A stretch of 64,000 nucleotides of DNA from Arthrobacter sp. H16F315. Its GTDB lineage: Bacteria; Actinomycetota; Actinomycetes; Actinomycetales; Micrococcaceae. The stretch lies in NCBI RefSeq assembly GCF_024124825.1, contig NZ_JAMXSS010000002.1, forward strand, positions 2,170,001-2,234,000, read 5' to 3'. The notes under the pieces were generated by a model that was given only the letters and a program-made list of their open reading frames with translations, was not told the origin of the DNA and did not search any database. Shown here piece after piece: positions 18,645-28,972 of this stretch (position 1 is the first letter of the stretch; every line of letters begins with the position of its first letter). Position numbers and translations under genes: made by a program.

Positions 18645-21434
18645 ATGAACGCCGTCCAGAGGTTCATCAGAAGCCGTGTGCTTCTGCTGACCGCGTCCAT
18701 TTTGATCGTGGCCATGTGCCTTTCGGTCCTCGTGCAAGGACAGTCGCAGGCTGCCTTGAACCGCACCGTTGACCAGAACTCGCGCGGGCTCTATGACGTA
18801 CTCGTCCAGGCCAAGGCTGACGATAACGGCGGGCTGATGCAGCCGGATATCGCCACCGGCCAGGGCGGCATCAGCTTCGAGCAACTGGACGCGCTCCGCA
18901 AGCTCACCGGAACCTCGGTAGCGGCCCCGATCAGCCTCGTCTCACGGGTCACCCAAAACCTTGAGGCCCCGCGCCTGGATGCCACCGACTACCTGGGCTA
19001 CAACGCCGGGCTCGCCGGCACGGCGGGAGACCCCAGCGCCACCGATCCGAGCAAGTGGCCGGCCGCGGAATCGGTCCTGCCCGGCACGCCGAAAAAATAC
19101 CGGCTCACCGCCAGCGCCGTCAGCTCCGACGGGCACTCCGAGGAGACCCTGTTCAAGACCACTGCCGAGGGATCCCTCGGCAAGGCGAAGCTCGTCGAAG
19201 AGGTAGTCGCCGGCGGCAAGAACGTCCGCATCGCGGGCCCCGCGGGCGAGACCGGCATCAAGTTCCCGGCTCCGGCCGGCGGTTCCGAGCACAGCCTCTT
19301 CGATCTTTCCGTCTCGCTGCCCGCCGCGCCCCAGGTGACGGAGTCCGTCGTCGCCGTTGACCCCGTCGCCGAACGTGCCCTGCTGGGCAGCGCCGGCGAC
19401 TTCCTTGCTCCCCTGGAGAAGGCCCCGCCCGCCGACGCCCGCAATGCCGGCGCCATCGGCCGCCACTTCGAGAGCCTCTTCACCACCGGTATCGGCATGG
19501 ACGAACTCAAGGAAGGCCCGGACTTCCTCGGCGTCAAGCTCAAGTACTGGGCCCCGCTGATGAGCCAGTACCAGCAGGCCAAGCGCAACGGACTGCTGAC
19601 CGCGGACTCGCAGGCGATCCCGCTGATTGTCCGCTCCGGTACCTCCCTGGACCTCAAATACTCCGTCAAGATCGAAGAAATCGACGCCGCCGGCAACGTC
19701 ACCAAGGACGTGGGGACTGCGACCCGTTCCCTGGACAAGGACTATCTCCCGTTCGTCTCCAAGTCGCCGTTCGCGCTTGACTGGCCCGGCTCCAAGGACC
19801 TGTCCCAGCTGCTCGGTGACACCGGAAGCTTCAGCCAGGGCCTGTACAACCCCGCCACCTGGAGCACCGACTTCGCCGCGGCCCCTAAGTACAAGGACGG
19901 TGCCACCGCCGGCAACGGCGCCGTGGACAAGACCGCGATCCCCGGCGACTGGGTCACCGTGAACCGGCTCCCCGAAAAGGCCGCCGACGGTACAGCGGTG
20001 GACCAGACGCAGCGCAAGCCCGTCGATGAGCGCTCCTACCGCGAGAACCTGGAGACCGGCAAGAAGCTCGCCACTCCGCTGGCGATGGTCTACGGCACGT
20101 TCGACGCCGAGCAGGTCAAGGAGGCCGCCGGCGACGTCAACCGCCTGCCGCTGGGCGGCTACGATCCCACGCCGTTCACGCTCACCAAGGATGCCGCCGG
20201 CAAGGACGCCGGGAACACCGAGCTTAAGCCTTCACTGAGTGCCACGGGCCTGGCGAGCCAGTCCGCCGGCGCCATCACCGACTACTACGGCCTCGCCGCC
20301 GCACGCGGCTACGAAGATAACGCCTCCGTCATCGACGCCGTGCGCATCAAGGCCAAGGCCCCCGGCAGCTGGAAAGAGGCGCAGCCGGAGGTGGAGAAGC
20401 TGGCCAACGAGATCCGGGACATGGGCCTGCAGGCAACAGTTGTGGCCGGCTCGGCCCGCGAGGACGCCAGCATCTTCGTCCCCGGCTACTCCAAGGACGA
20501 CGCCGGCAAGGAGTCCCCGCTCGGCACCGTAGAGCAGTCGTGGGTGCGCCAGAACGCCGCGGACGCCGTCTCCGGCTCCCTCACCGCCACCAACCTGACG
20601 CTGCTCTTCCTGACCCTCTGCGGTGCCGCACTGCTGACCGGTGCCTCCACGGTCAGCTACGTGCGCAAACGCCGCAGCGAGGCCGGAACCCTGCGTGCCA
20701 TGGGCTGGACCCAGCGCCGGATCCGGACCTGGGTGCTGGCCGAGTTCGGCGTCGGAGCCGCCCTCTTGGCCGTCGCCGGAATCGTCCTGAGCCTGCTCAG
20801 CTGGAATGCGGCCACCGCGATCGTCTCCGGCTCCGTGCTGGTGCTCTATGTAGGTGCGGCTTTCTTCGCCGCCCAGCAGTTGCGGCACCGCGAGGTGGTG
20901 GACCAGGAACCGCAGCACGATGAACGCCTGATCGCCGTGGACTCGCCGCTGACCTTCGCCAACCGGCAGCTGAGCACCAACAAGTTCAATACCATTTCGC
21001 TGGCCGTCGCCGTGGGCGTCTTCGGTGCCGCGGTCGGCGGAATGGCCGCGCTGCTGATCGACATTCCCCGGGCCGCGGGGGCGAGTGCGCTCAGCGGCCT
21101 GGCCGCCGCCAGCATCGCTACCCCGAGCATCATCCTCGGGCTCTCCGGGGTGGCCGTGGGCTTGCTCCTGACCATGGTGACCGGCCGGTTCGAACTGCAG
21201 GCCAAGCGCCAGTACCTCGGCACCCTGCAGGCCATGGGCTGGAACCCGGACATGCTGGGGCAGGTCCGTTTCTTTGAAAATGCCATGGTGGGAACTGTCG
21301 CGCTGCCGCTGGGTGTCCTGGGTGCCCTGGGCGTGGGCCTCCTCCTGGCCCCCTATGCCGCGCTGTGGGCCGCTGTCGCCGGCTTTGTGGCTGTACTTTG
21401 CTGGATTCCAATTGCAACGAAAGTGGTCCGATGA
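18645..21434 (+). CDS. FtsX-type ABC transporter permease
   Basis: 929-residue integral membrane protein of the FtsX/MacB class. N-terminal membrane helix (about residues 8-30), a very large extracytoplasmic region (about 35-640), then three helices in the FtsX domain (TATNLTLLFLTLCGAALLTG; FGVGAALLAVAGIVLSLL; SGSVLVLYVGAAFFAA) and a second FtsX set at the C-terminus (about 795-925). The soluble TLRAMGWTQRRIRTW and LGTLQAMGWNPDML loops are the coupling signatures. ATG 18645 follows CAGGAG. Its stop overlaps the ATPase start by four bases (ATGA), showing translational coupling. The family exports lipoproteins, peptides or drugs, or transmits mechanical signals; the substrate is unknown. Confidence 0.9.
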   Translation: MNAVQRFIRSRVLLLTASILIVAMCLSVLVQGQSQAALNRTVDQNSRGLYDVLVQAKADDNGGLMQPDIATGQGGISFEQLDALRKLTGTSVAAPISLVSRVTQNLEAPRLDATDYLGYNAGLAGTAGDPSATDPSKWPAAESVLPGTPKKYRLTASAVSSDGHSEETLFKTTAEGSLGKAKLVEEVVAGGKNVRIAGPAGETGIKFPAPAGGSEHSLFDLSVSLPAAPQVTESVVAVDPVAERALLGSAGDFLAPLEKAPPADARNAGAIGRHFESLFTTGIGMDELKEGPDFLGVKLKYWAPLMSQYQQAKRNGLLTADSQAIPLIVRSGTSLDLKYSVKIEEIDAAGNVTKDVGTATRSLDKDYLPFVSKSPFALDWPGSKDLSQLLGDTGSFSQGLYNPATWSTDFAAAPKYKDGATAGNGAVDKTAIPGDWVTVNRLPEKAADGTAVDQTQRKPVDERSYRENLETGKKLATPLAMVYGTFDAEQVKEAAGDVNRLPLGGYDPTPFTLTKDAAGKDAGNTELKPSLSATGLASQSAGAITDYYGLAAARGYEDNASVIDAVRIKAKAPGSWKEAQPEVEKLANEIRDMGLQATVVAGSAREDASIFVPGYSKDDAGKESPLGTVEQSWVRQNAADAVSGSLTATNLTLLFLTLCGAALLTGASTVSYVRKRRSEAGTLRAMGWTQRRIRTWVLAEFGVGAALLAVAGIVLSLLSWNAATAIVSGSVLVLYVGAAFFAAQQLRHREVVDQEPQHDERLIAVDSPLTFANRQLSTNKFNTISLAVAVGVFGAAVGGMAALLIDIPRAAGASALSGLAAASIATPSIILGLSGVAVGLLLTMVTGRFELQAKRQYLGTLQAMGWNPDMLGQVRFFENAMVGTVALPLGVLGALGVGLLLAPYAALWAAVAGFVAVLCWIPIATKVVR

Positions 21435-22198
21435 ACAACGACCTGAACCTTGACCGTGAGGCTCACGAGCGGATGACGGCGAGCACCCGCCGCGGTGCCC
21501 ACCAGACGCGCGCCAACACGATCGTGAAGGCCGCGGACCACGCCACCCCGCTGGAGCTCAGCAACATCACCATCCACTATGGCGGCGGCAAAAGCGGCGC
21601 CGACGCTGTGAACGTGGTGGACGACTTCAACCTGACCCTGCACGCCGGCGAAATGCACTGCGTTGCCGGCCGCAGCGGTTCGGGCAAGACCAGCATCCTG
21701 ACCGTCGGCGCGGGCCTGACCCTGCCGACGTCGGGCCGGGTGTTCTGGGAAGGGGACTCCCTCGAGACCATGGGCGACGACGAAATCGCCGACCGCCGCC
21801 GTGCCCTGATTGGCTACGTCGACCAGGGCGGTGCCTTGATCGACGGCATGAGCGCACTGGAGAACGTGCTGCTGCCCGCCGTGCCCGACGGCGAAGTGGA
21901 CAAGCGCCGCGACATGGCCAAGGACCTCCTCGACCTCGTTGGCCTGGGCCGGCGGATGCGGCACCGCCCCGCCCAGCTCTCCGGCGGTGAGCGCCAGCGC
22001 GTGGCGATCGCCCGGGCCCTGATCCTGGGCACCCGCGTGCTGGTGGTCGACGAACCGACGGCCAGCCTGGACCGGTCCTCGGCCAACCGCATCATCAGCA
22101 TCCTCAAGGACACCACCTCTGACGGAATCGCCGTCCTGGTTGCTTCGCACGACCACGAGCTTGTCCGCCAGAGCGATTCACTCACCGAACTGATCTAG
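21431..22198 (+). CDS. ABC transporter ATP-binding protein (LolD/MacB-like)
   Basis: 255-residue ATPase partner of the preceding permease, overlapping it by 4 bp. Walker [10 protein letters not shown], signature [15 protein letters not shown], Walker [10 protein letters not shown] and the switch His in ASHDHEL are all intact. An extra N-terminal stretch of about 35 residues precedes the nucleotide-binding domain. Pair forms a 2+2 or homodimeric MacB-type exporter; metG starts 10 bp later, so it may be co-transcribed. Confidence 0.93.
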   Translation: MNNDLNLDREAHERMTASTRRGAHQTRANTIVKAADHATPLELSNITIHYGGGKSGADAVNVVDDFNLTLHAGEMHCVAGRSGSGKTSILTVGAGLTLPTSGRVFWEGDSLETMGDDEIADRRRALIGYVDQGGALIDGMSALENVLLPAVPDGEVDKRRDMAKDLLDLVGLGRRMRHRPAQLSGGERQRVAIARALILGTRVLVVDEPTASLDRSSANRIISILKDTTSDGIAVLVASHDHELVRQSDSLTELI

Positions 22199-22208
22199 GC
22201 TGAAAACT

Positions 22209-23774
22209 GTGACAACTTCCGGGAAGACTCCCTTCTACATCACCACTGCCATCAGCTATCCCAACGGCGTGCCGCACATCGGACACGCCTATGAGGTCAT
22301 TGCCACGGATGCGATGGCGCGATTCAAGCGCCTGGACGGCTTTGACGTGTTTTTTATGACCGGCACGGACGAGCACGGCCTCAAGATGCAGCAGACGGCC
22401 GAGAAGGAAGGCATCCCGGTCAAGGAGCTGGCCGACCGCAACTCCTCCGCCTTCCGGCAGATGAGCGATGACCTCGGCATTTCGCTGAGCCGCTTTATCC
22501 GCACCACGGACTCGGATCACTACGCCGCCGCCACGGCGCTGTGGCAGCGGATGGAAGCCAACGGGGACATCTATCTCTCCAAGTACGCCGGCTGGTACTC
22601 CGTCCGGGACGAGCGGTACTTTGTGGCGGATGAGACCGAGGTGAAGGCCGACGGCGTCCGCTACGCCGCCGAGACCGGAACCGAGGTGACCTGGACCGAG
22701 GAGGAAAGCTACTTCTTTAAGCTTTCCGCCTACCAGGACCGGCTGCTGGCCCTGTACGCGGACCACCCCTCCTTTGGTGCCCCGCACAACCGCTTCAACG
22801 AGGTGGTCAGCTTCGTTAAGGGCGGACTCGAGGATCTGTCGATCAGCCGCACGTCCTTCGACTGGGGTGTACCTGTGCCGGGCAACCCGGAGCACGTGAT
22901 GTATGTCTGGGTGGATGCGCTGACCAACTACCTCACCGGCGTGGGCTTCCCCGACACCGAGTCGGAGGCGTTCCGGAAATACTGGCCGGCCGACGTGCAC
23001 GTCATCGGCAAGGACATTTCCCGCTTCCACGCCGTCTACTGGCCGGCGTTCCTGATGTCCGCCGGGCTGGCACTGCCCAAGCGTGTGATGATCCACGGCT
23101 TCCTGCACAACCAGGGCGTTAAGATGTCCAAGTCGCTGGGCAACGTTGTGGCGCCCGCGGACTGGGTGGCCCAGTACGGTCTGGACCAGGTGCGCTTTTT
23201 CCTGCTCCGCGAGGTGCCCTTCGGCGCGGACGGCTCCTACAGCCACGACGCGATCGTGGGCCGGATGAATGCCGACCTTGCCAACAACTTCGGGAACCTG
23301 GCCCAGCGATCGCTGTCGATGGTGGCAAAGAACTGCGACGGCGCCGTTCCCGTTCCCGGGGATCTCACCGCTGCGGACGCAGCGCTGCTGGAGCAGGCCA
23401 ACGGCTTGCTGGAGATCTGCCGCGCCGCGTTCGAAAAGCAGGAGTTCAGCCGCGCACTGGAGGCGGTGTGGGCTGTCCTGGGCGACACTAACGCCTACTT
23501 CGCCGAGCAGGCGCCGTGGGTGCTGCGCAAGACCGACGTCGAACGTATGAACACCGTCCTGTACGTGACGCTCGAGGTGCTGCGGATTGTCGCCATCCTC
23601 GCCCAGCCGGTGATGCCGGCAGCAGCCGGGGCCATCCTGGACACCCTCGGCCAGCCCGAAGGGGAAGCTCGGGAATTTGCAGCGCTGGGCACCCCGATCG
23701 AAGCCGGCACAGCACTGCCCGCCCCGGCTCCGGTCTTCCCGAAGTACGAGGAGCCCGCCGAGGCGCAAGTCTGA
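22209..23774 (+). CDS. metG: methionyl-tRNA synthetase
   Basis: 521 residues. HIGH motif variant PHIGHAYE at about residue 20, the class I connective domain with [16 protein letters not shown], and KMSKS at [10 protein letters not shown] (about 300). The anticodon-binding helical domain follows ([13 protein letters not shown]...). It lacks the C-terminal tRNA-binding (EMAP) domain, as usual in actinobacteria. GTG start at 22209 lies 10 bp after the ABC ATPase stop. Its stop is followed by tandem 32-bp repeats and a terminator. Confidence 0.96.
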   Translation: MTTSGKTPFYITTAISYPNGVPHIGHAYEVIATDAMARFKRLDGFDVFFMTGTDEHGLKMQQTAEKEGIPVKELADRNSSAFRQMSDDLGISLSRFIRTTDSDHYAAATALWQRMEANGDIYLSKYAGWYSVRDERYFVADETEVKADGVRYAAETGTEVTWTEEESYFFKLSAYQDRLLALYADHPSFGAPHNRFNEVVSFVKGGLEDLSISRTSFDWGVPVPGNPEHVMYVWVDALTNYLTGVGFPDTESEAFRKYWPADVHVIGKDISRFHAVYWPAFLMSAGLALPKRVMIHGFLHNQGVKMSKSLGNVVAPADWVAQYGLDQVRFFLLREVPFGADGSYSHDAIVGRMNADLANNFGNLAQRSLSMVAKNCDGAVPVPGDLTAADAALLEQANGLLEICRAAFEKQEFSRALEAVWAVLGDTNAYFAEQAPWVLRKTDVERMNTVLYVTLEVLRIVAILAQPVMPAAAGAILDTLGQPEGEAREFAALGTPIEAGTALPAPAPVFPKYEEPAEAQV

Positions 23775-23788
23775 CCCCCTCCCGATCC

Positions 23789-23916
23789 TCCCGCAGATCC
23801 TGCAGTAATTGGGCCGACGCTCCCGCAGATCCTGCAGTAATTGGGCCGACGCTCCCGCAGGTCCTGCGGTAATTGGGCCGACGCTCCCGCAGATCCTGCG
23901 GTGGTTAGAGAAACGC
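23789..23916. repeat. four tandem 32-bp repeats after metG
   Basis: Units at 23789, 23821, 23853 and 23885 start TCCCGCAGATCCTGC and end with CGC. The first three differ at one or two sites; the fourth has a diverged middle (GTGGTTAGAGAAA). No unique spacers separate them, so this is a tandem repeat and not a CRISPR array. Confidence 0.9.
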
Positions 23917-23960
23917 TCCCGCACCTTCTGACCCGGAAGTGCGGGAGCGTTGCGCTTTTT
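23912..23960 (+). terminator. terminator after metG
   Basis: 13-bp perfect stem AACGCTCCCGCAC/GTGCGGGAGCGTT (23912-23924, 23939-23951) followed by GCGCTTTTT. A partial second copy of the right arm lies at 23970-23982. Confidence 0.75.
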
Positions 23961-24000
23961 CCTGTCGGAAGTGCGGGAGCGTCAGAAGAAGGCCGTTCGG

Positions 24001-24010
24001 ATAATGAGAC
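24001..24010. promoter_or_regulatory. predicted LtbR/IclR operator at leuB promoter
   Basis: ATAATGAGAC directly upstream of the -35 box of leuB, where a bound repressor would block polymerase. Confidence 0.6.
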
Positions 24011-24013
24011 AAC

Positions 24014-24050
24014 TTGACCAGCATGTGGATGACTTGGCTACGCTGGCACT
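24014..24050 (+). promoter_or_regulatory. leuB promoter
   Basis: TTGACC (24014-24019), 19-bp spacer, TACGCT (24039-24044), then 6 nt to the ATG: a leaderless transcript. Confidence 0.6.
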
Positions 24051-25103
24051 ATGAGTGCATCCACGATTGACTTGGCCATTATTCCCGGCGACGGCATCGG
24101 CCCCGAGGTCACTGCCGAGGCCGTGAAGGTGCTGGGGAAGGTTGCCGCGGCCGAGGGCATTGTCCTGCGGCAGACGCAGTACCGGCTCGGAGCGCAGCAC
24201 TGGCTGGAAACGGGGGAGACCCTGCCGGCGGAGATCCTTGCCGATCTGCAGACCCGCGACGCCATCCTCTTTGGTGCGGTGGGGGCGGCCCCGGGCGATA
24301 CCCGGATCCCTTCGGGCCTGATTGAACGTGAACTGCTGCTCAAGCTGCGCTTCAGCCTGGACCACTTTGTGAACCTGCGTCCGTCCCGGCTGTACCCGGG
24401 TGTCGGCAGCCCGCTCGCGAGCCCCGGCGATATCGACTTTATTGTGGTCCGTGAGGGCACCGAGGGCCCGTACGTGGGCAACGGCGGGACCCTGCGCGCC
24501 GGCTCCCCGCACGAAGTCGCCACCGAGGTCTCACTCAACACTGCCCACGGCGTGGAGCGAGTGGTACGGGATGCCTTCCGCCGGGCCAACGATCGCCCCC
24601 GCAAGAAGCTCACCCTGGTGCACAAGCACAACGTTCTGGTGTTCTCCGGGCACCTGTGGAAGCGCACTGTCGAGGCAGTGGCCCAGGAGTTCCCCGACGT
24701 GACCCACGACTACCTGCACATTGATGCCGCCACGATCTTTATGGTCACGGACCCTGCGCGCTTCGACGTGATCGTCACTGACAACCTCTTTGGCGACATC
24801 ATCACCGACCTTGCCGCCGCGGTCACCGGAGGCATCGGGCTCGCCGCCTCCGGAAACATCAACATGGAGCGCACCAGCCCGTCCATGTTCGAACCCGTCC
24901 ACGGCTCGGCGCCGGATATCGCCGGCCAGCAGAAAGCTGATCCGACGGCGGCCATCCTCTCCGCCGCACTCCTGCTGGACCACCTCGGCTACGGCACTGC
25001 TGCCCGCAAAATCGAGGCGGCAGTTGTTTCCGACATCGCAGGCCGCGGCACCGCAGCGCGCAGCACCAGTGCGGTCGGTGACGCCATCGCCGCCTCCCTG
25101 TAG
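24051..25103 (+). CDS. leuB: 3-isopropylmalate dehydrogenase
   Basis: NAD-dependent oxidative decarboxylase in leucine synthesis. 350 residues. Blocks: [18 protein letters not shown], the [14 protein letters not shown] substrate loop, the metal-site block [20 protein letters not shown] and the NAD-site block [13 protein letters not shown]. Start fixed by the -10 box 6 nt upstream. Separate from leuCD (34 kb away in this window) but sharing the same operator-like motif. ilvE follows about 170 bp downstream behind a GC-rich repeat. Confidence 0.96.
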   Translation: MSASTIDLAIIPGDGIGPEVTAEAVKVLGKVAAAEGIVLRQTQYRLGAQHWLETGETLPAEILADLQTRDAILFGAVGAAPGDTRIPSGLIERELLLKLRFSLDHFVNLRPSRLYPGVGSPLASPGDIDFIVVREGTEGPYVGNGGTLRAGSPHEVATEVSLNTAHGVERVVRDAFRRANDRPRKKLTLVHKHNVLVFSGHLWKRTVEAVAQEFPDVTHDYLHIDAATIFMVTDPARFDVIVTDNLFGDIITDLAAAVTGGIGLAASGNINMERTSPSMFEPVHGSAPDIAGQQKADPTAAILSAALLLDHLGYGTAARKIEAAVVSDIAGRGTAARSTSAVGDAIAASL

Positions 25104-25169
25104 GCGCCCCCGGCCGGGCTGGGACGCGCCCCCGGCCCGGCTCGGATGCGCTCCCGGCCCGGCCGGGAG
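25104..25169. repeat. three tandem 22-bp GC-rich units
   Basis: Units at 25104, 25126 and 25148, each GCGC(C/T)CCCGGCC-type, with self-complementary parts. They begin right at the leuB stop and may form a termination structure. Confidence 0.75.
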
Positions 25170-25270
25170 GCTCCGCCAACGGGCGTAAGCTTGTTTCGAA
25201 TCACCCATATGCTGCCGTGGTCCGACGCTGAACCACGTTCACACGCCAGGCAGCCGACCGTGGAGGAACC

Positions 25271-26384
25271 ATGACTCAGACTGCCCATGGCGTCGAATTC
25301 ACCCAGCAGCTCTCGGCAACCCCGAAGTCCGCTGAAGAACGTGCTGCCGTCCTGGCGAACCCGGGATTCGGCGACTATTTCACCGACCACACCGCGATCG
25401 TTGACTACAGCGTCGACGCCCAGGGCCAGGGCGGCTGGCACAATGCCCGGGTTGAGGCTTACGGTCCCATCTCCCTGGACCCCTCCGCGGCGGTGCTCCA
25501 CTACGGCCAGGAAATTTTCGAAGGACTCAAGGCCTACCGGCACGCCGACGGCTCCGTCTGGACCTTCCGTCCCGAGGCCAACGCCGCCCGGCTGAACAAG
25601 TCGGCCCGGCGCCTGGCACTGCCGGAGCTTCCGGAAGAGTACTTCCTTGGCGCCATCCGCGAACTCGTCTCCGCGGACAAGGAATGGGTTCCCTCCGGCG
25701 ACGGCGAAGCCCTCTACCTGCGACCGTTTATGATCGCCACGGAGGCCTTCCTCGGTGTCCGCGCCGCCCGTGAGGTCTCCTTCCGCGTCATCGCGTCCCC
25801 GGCCGGCAATTACTTTGGCGGCGAGCCTCAAGCCGGTCTCCATCTGGATCTCCCGCGAATACGCCCGGGCGGGCCGCGGCGGAACGGGAGCCGCGAAGTG
25901 CGGCGGCAACTACGCCGCGTCGCTGATCGCGCAGCAGGAAGCCGAGTCCCACGGCTGCAAGCAGGTATTGTTCCTGGACCAGTTCAATGACAACGCCGTC
26001 GAAGAGCTCGGCGGCATGAACGTGTTCTTTGTGATGAAGGACGGCTCGCTGGTCACCCCGGCGCTGAGCGGAACCATCCTCGAAGGCATCACCCGTATGT
26101 CCGTCATCCAGGTGGCCAAGGACATGGGCCGCGAGGTCACCGAACGCAAGATCACCCTGGACGAGTGGCGCGACGGCGTAGCCTCCGGGGACATCGCCGA
26201 GGTCTTCGCCTGTGGGACCGCTGCCGTGATCACCCCGATCGGTGTGCTCAAGGACGAGACGGAGTTCATTGGATCCGAGGACGCCTCGGCGGGTGAGACC
26301 ACCATGGCCATCCGCGAGCAGCTCCTCGGCATCCAAACGGGCACCATCGAAGACACCCACGGCTGGCTGACCCGCCTCGCCTAA
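25271..26384 (+). CDS. ilvE: branched-chain amino acid aminotransferase, one-base frameshift
   Basis: PLP enzyme, last step of Val/Leu/Ile synthesis. Fold-type IV blocks: YGQEIFEGLKAYRH and FRPEANAARLNKSARRL in the first half, GGTGAAKCGGNYAASL with the Schiff-base Lys in the second, then LDQFNDNAVEELGGMNVFFV and GTAAVITPIG. The two halves are in different frames; GAGCCTCAAG at 25824-25833 has one C too many, since GAGCTCAAG gives GGELKPVSIWISREY. Corrected length about 370 residues, the usual size. The ATG follows GGAGGAACC. Confidence 0.93.
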
Positions 26385-26413
26385 GCGGTAGCTGTCAGGC
26401 AACACGCAGCGTT

Positions 26414-26451
26414 CGACGGCGGCCCCCACCTTCCGGTGCGGGCCGCCGTCG
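26414..26451. terminator. strong GC-rich hairpin after ilvE
   Basis: 12-bp perfect stem CGACGGCGGCCC/GGGCCGCCGTCG. No T run follows, so termination is possible but not certain. Confidence 0.5.
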
Positions 26452-26662
26452 GCGTTCAACGTCCGATTCGGCCGGCCGGAAGTCCACACAGGGGCTGCGG
26501 GAGGGCGCCATCGCCGAGGCGCCCTTTACGGCGGTCATTGCGTCGCATGGGATCCAGTGCGAAGGACATCTTAGGATCCAGTGCCGGCTGGGCGTAAGTG
26601 ATCTATGCTGAGTGCATTCAGGGCGGCACCGGCGCAACGGACACAACTTTGGGGGAATTGAA

Positions 26663-27991
26663 ATGTCGATCGGCTCGAAGACCGTAAGTCGCCGGAGCTT
26701 TCTCTATGCGGGTGCTTTCGGTGCCGCGGCCGCCTCTATGCCTGCGAGTGCTGCCACCGCCGCCACCATTTATCCCTTTACGCCAAACACTGCGCTGGTT
26801 GATGCCTTTGTGGCCCGACGCGGCGGCGTCATCGGGACAGGCGGCAAGACGGCCATCGCTTTCCGCTGCGACCACCACCTCAACCAATTTGAGTCCCGGC
26901 TCCTTCCACTCCACCAGAAGTACGGCATTCCCGTCACCATTGCCGCCATGTCGCAGATGTTCAGGGTTGAGACCGGGACCAACGGCAGCACCAACCTCTC
27001 CTTCCCCCGACTGCAGGCCCTGGCTCTGGCCAACGGCCTGGAAATCGCCAACCACGGTGCCACTCATACTGACGCGGACACGTCGCAGCGGCTCCGGGAA
27101 GAAATCGTGTATTCACGCAATGCGCTGACAGCATCATTGCCCAAACTTCCGCTTGAGCTGTTCATTCCCCCAGGAGTTGGCGGGACGCAGTACCTTGGCT
27201 TTGCGGGCGGGAAAACCCAGGATTCGTTCCAGAAGTACCTCGCGGGGAGACTCATCACCCAGCAACATGCAATGTCGACCGGCTATGTTCCGGGCTACTG
27301 GCCCATGACGGGAAATCCGCTGGACAGCATGGGAAACGTGCACGTCGGCATCGAGAACGCCGACTACGCCCGCCGCGGTCCGGACTTCATCGCTGCCGCC
27401 AGGAGGCAGGGTCGCGGGGTGTGTTTTATGTACCACCCAAGTCTGGTTGACGACATCGATCTCGAAGCGATCGACGGCTTCTTCGCCTGGTGCTCCCGCG
27501 AACGAGACGCTGGCCGACTGGAAATTCTCACGACCACCGGGCTGATGATGTCGAGCTTTTCAACGTCATCCCGCCACGACCTTTTGTCCGCCACTAAAAG
27601 TTTCGTTTTCGGCTGGAATGGGTGGAACGGGTCAGCCGCCAATTGGGCCCGACGCACCGACTCGGGAGTCACCTACGCGCGACGCGGCGCGCTGTCCTTG
27701 CCCTTGTTCAAGGACGTTCCGGTCGGTGCCTCCGCAGGCTCGGCCCGGCAGCTTCGCATCCTCATGCGTTCGACCACCGGGGTGCGGGTCAAGGTAGAGG
27801 TCCTCGACCCGGCCAACCCGGGATCCTTTACTGCCGCAAAGACCGTCACGCTACCGCCGGCGGCGGGCTTCCAACAGGCGCATCAGTACGTCGTCCTGCC
27901 GCTCACCGGGACACCGCTGGTCCGGGTCCGTATAACGCCCCTCTCCGGCGGCGAACTCCACGTCCAGGAACCCCGTTTGCTCGCAGCATAA
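26663..27991 (+). CDS. Tat-exported polysaccharide deacetylase-like (NodB) protein
   Basis: 442 residues from ATG 26663, behind GGGGG. Twin-arginine signal SRRSFLYAGAFG (about residues 10-21). The NodB-like catalytic core has the Asp of FRCDHHLNQF (about 72) and the HxxxH-type NHGATHTD (about 133-140), with FIPPGVGG and CFMYHPSLVDD as later blocks. The C-terminal 150 residues (NGSAANWARRTDSGV... LPLTGTPLVRVRI) look like a beta-sandwich carbohydrate-binding module. Probable role: de-acetylation of a cell-surface or extracellular glycan. No neighbour of the same pathway. Confidence 0.78.
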   Translation: MSIGSKTVSRRSFLYAGAFGAAAASMPASAATAATIYPFTPNTALVDAFVARRGGVIGTGGKTAIAFRCDHHLNQFESRLLPLHQKYGIPVTIAAMSQMFRVETGTNGSTNLSFPRLQALALANGLEIANHGATHTDADTSQRLREEIVYSRNALTASLPKLPLELFIPPGVGGTQYLGFAGGKTQDSFQKYLAGRLITQQHAMSTGYVPGYWPMTGNPLDSMGNVHVGIENADYARRGPDFIAAARRQGRGVCFMYHPSLVDDIDLEAIDGFFAWCSRERDAGRLEILTTTGLMMSSFSTSSRHDLLSATKSFVFGWNGWNGSAANWARRTDSGVTYARRGALSLPLFKDVPVGASAGSARQLRILMRSTTGVRVKVEVLDPANPGSFTAAKTVTLPPAAGFQQAHQYVVLPLTGTPLVRVRITPLSGGELHVQEPRLLAA

Positions 27992-28054
27992 TCGTCAGTG
28001 CTCCACTGAGCGGACAGTACTGCATCTGGCACGGTTCGGTGGCAAGATGGTGCG

Positions 28055-28846
28055 GTGATCCCGGACAACCCGCGCGCCATCGTGCGCAGCTCAGAGCTGA
28101 CCCGCTTCAGGCTGGCCCCCAACCCGGGGCCGATGAGCCTGCACGGGACCAACTCCTACGTGATCGCCGGCCCCGGAGCGGCCAGCACCGTCGTGGTGGA
28201 TCCCGGTCCGCTGGACGAACCGCACCTGCAGGACCTGGCCCGGGCCGGCGCCGTCGAGCTCATCCTGATTACGCACCGGCACGCGGACCACACGGCAGCC
28301 GCCGCCCGGTTCGCCGAACTGACCGGAGCCCCCGTGCGTGCCATGGATCCGGCCCACTGCCACGGCGGAAGCGCGCTGGTGGACGGCGAAGTCATTCACT
28401 CTGCCGGGGCGGAGGTCAGGGTGCTGGCGACGCCGGGCCACACCTCGGACTCGGTCTGCTTCCACTTGCCGCACGACGGCGCCCGGGGCTCGGTCCTCAC
28501 CGGCGACACGATCCTGGGCCTCGGAACCACAGTCCTGGACTATCCCGACGGCACCTTGGGGGACTACCTGGCGTCACTGGACCGGCTCGAACGCCTGGGC
28601 CCCGCGACCGTCCTGCCGGCCCACGGACCCACGCTGCCTGCCCTGGACACGATCGTCCGCGCCTACCGGGACCACCGCGAAGACCGGCTCGGGCAAATCC
28701 GCTCGGCCCTCGAGAACCTGGGCCCGCACGCCGGCGTGGGCGAGGTGGCAGACGCCGTGTACGCCGACGTCGATCCCGCCGTGCGGTCCGCCGCGGAACT
28801 CTCCGTGGCCGCCCAACTCCACTACCTGCGCAGCTCACCCAACTAG
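28055..28846 (+). CDS. metallo-beta-lactamase fold hydrolase (LACTB2-like)
   Basis: 263 residues. Zinc-site motif THRHADHT (about residues 73-80), second His in TPGHTSDS, an Asp in LTGDTILG and the final His in LPAHGPT. The C-terminal winged helix (about 200-263, HREDRLGQIRSALEN, AAELSVAAQLHYL) is typical of the LACTB2/MBLAC group, whose known members act on RNA or thioesters. The stop codon (in AACTAG) is formed by the first bases of a palindromic element, so the C-terminal Asn-stop comes from the repeat. Confidence 0.88.
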   Translation: MIPDNPRAIVRSSELTRFRLAPNPGPMSLHGTNSYVIAGPGAASTVVVDPGPLDEPHLQDLARAGAVELILITHRHADHTAAAARFAELTGAPVRAMDPAHCHGGSALVDGEVIHSAGAEVRVLATPGHTSDSVCFHLPHDGARGSVLTGDTILGLGTTVLDYPDGTLGDYLASLDRLERLGPATVLPAHGPTLPALDTIVRAYRDHREDRLGQIRSALENLGPHAGVGEVADAVYADVDPAVRSAAELSVAAQLHYLRSSPN

Positions 28847-28905
28847 CTCGCAGCTAAGGCCGTTTTCAGCCCCCAAAACGACCCGTGCTGCGAGTCAGTT
28901 GGGTG
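28836..28905. repeat. palindromic extragenic element, copy 2
   Basis: Same outer arms as copy 1: CACCCAACTAGCTCGCAGC at 28836 and GCTGCGAGTCAGTTGGGTG ending 28905, with a shorter inner CCGTTTT/AAAACG pair. Confidence 0.85.
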
Positions 28906-28972
28906 TTGGCACGTGCGGCACCGTGACGAAGGGCGCATGACCCGGCCTGCCGGAGACGGTACGCTTGGAGCC

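Noticed and set aside
23789..23916. 32-bp repeats considered as a CRISPR array
   Set aside because: Units are directly abutting, with no spacers, and no cas gene is near.
22182..23924. 580-codon open frame antisense to metG
   Set aside because: High-GC codon bias leaves the opposite strand open; the sense strand has HIGH and KMSKS motifs.
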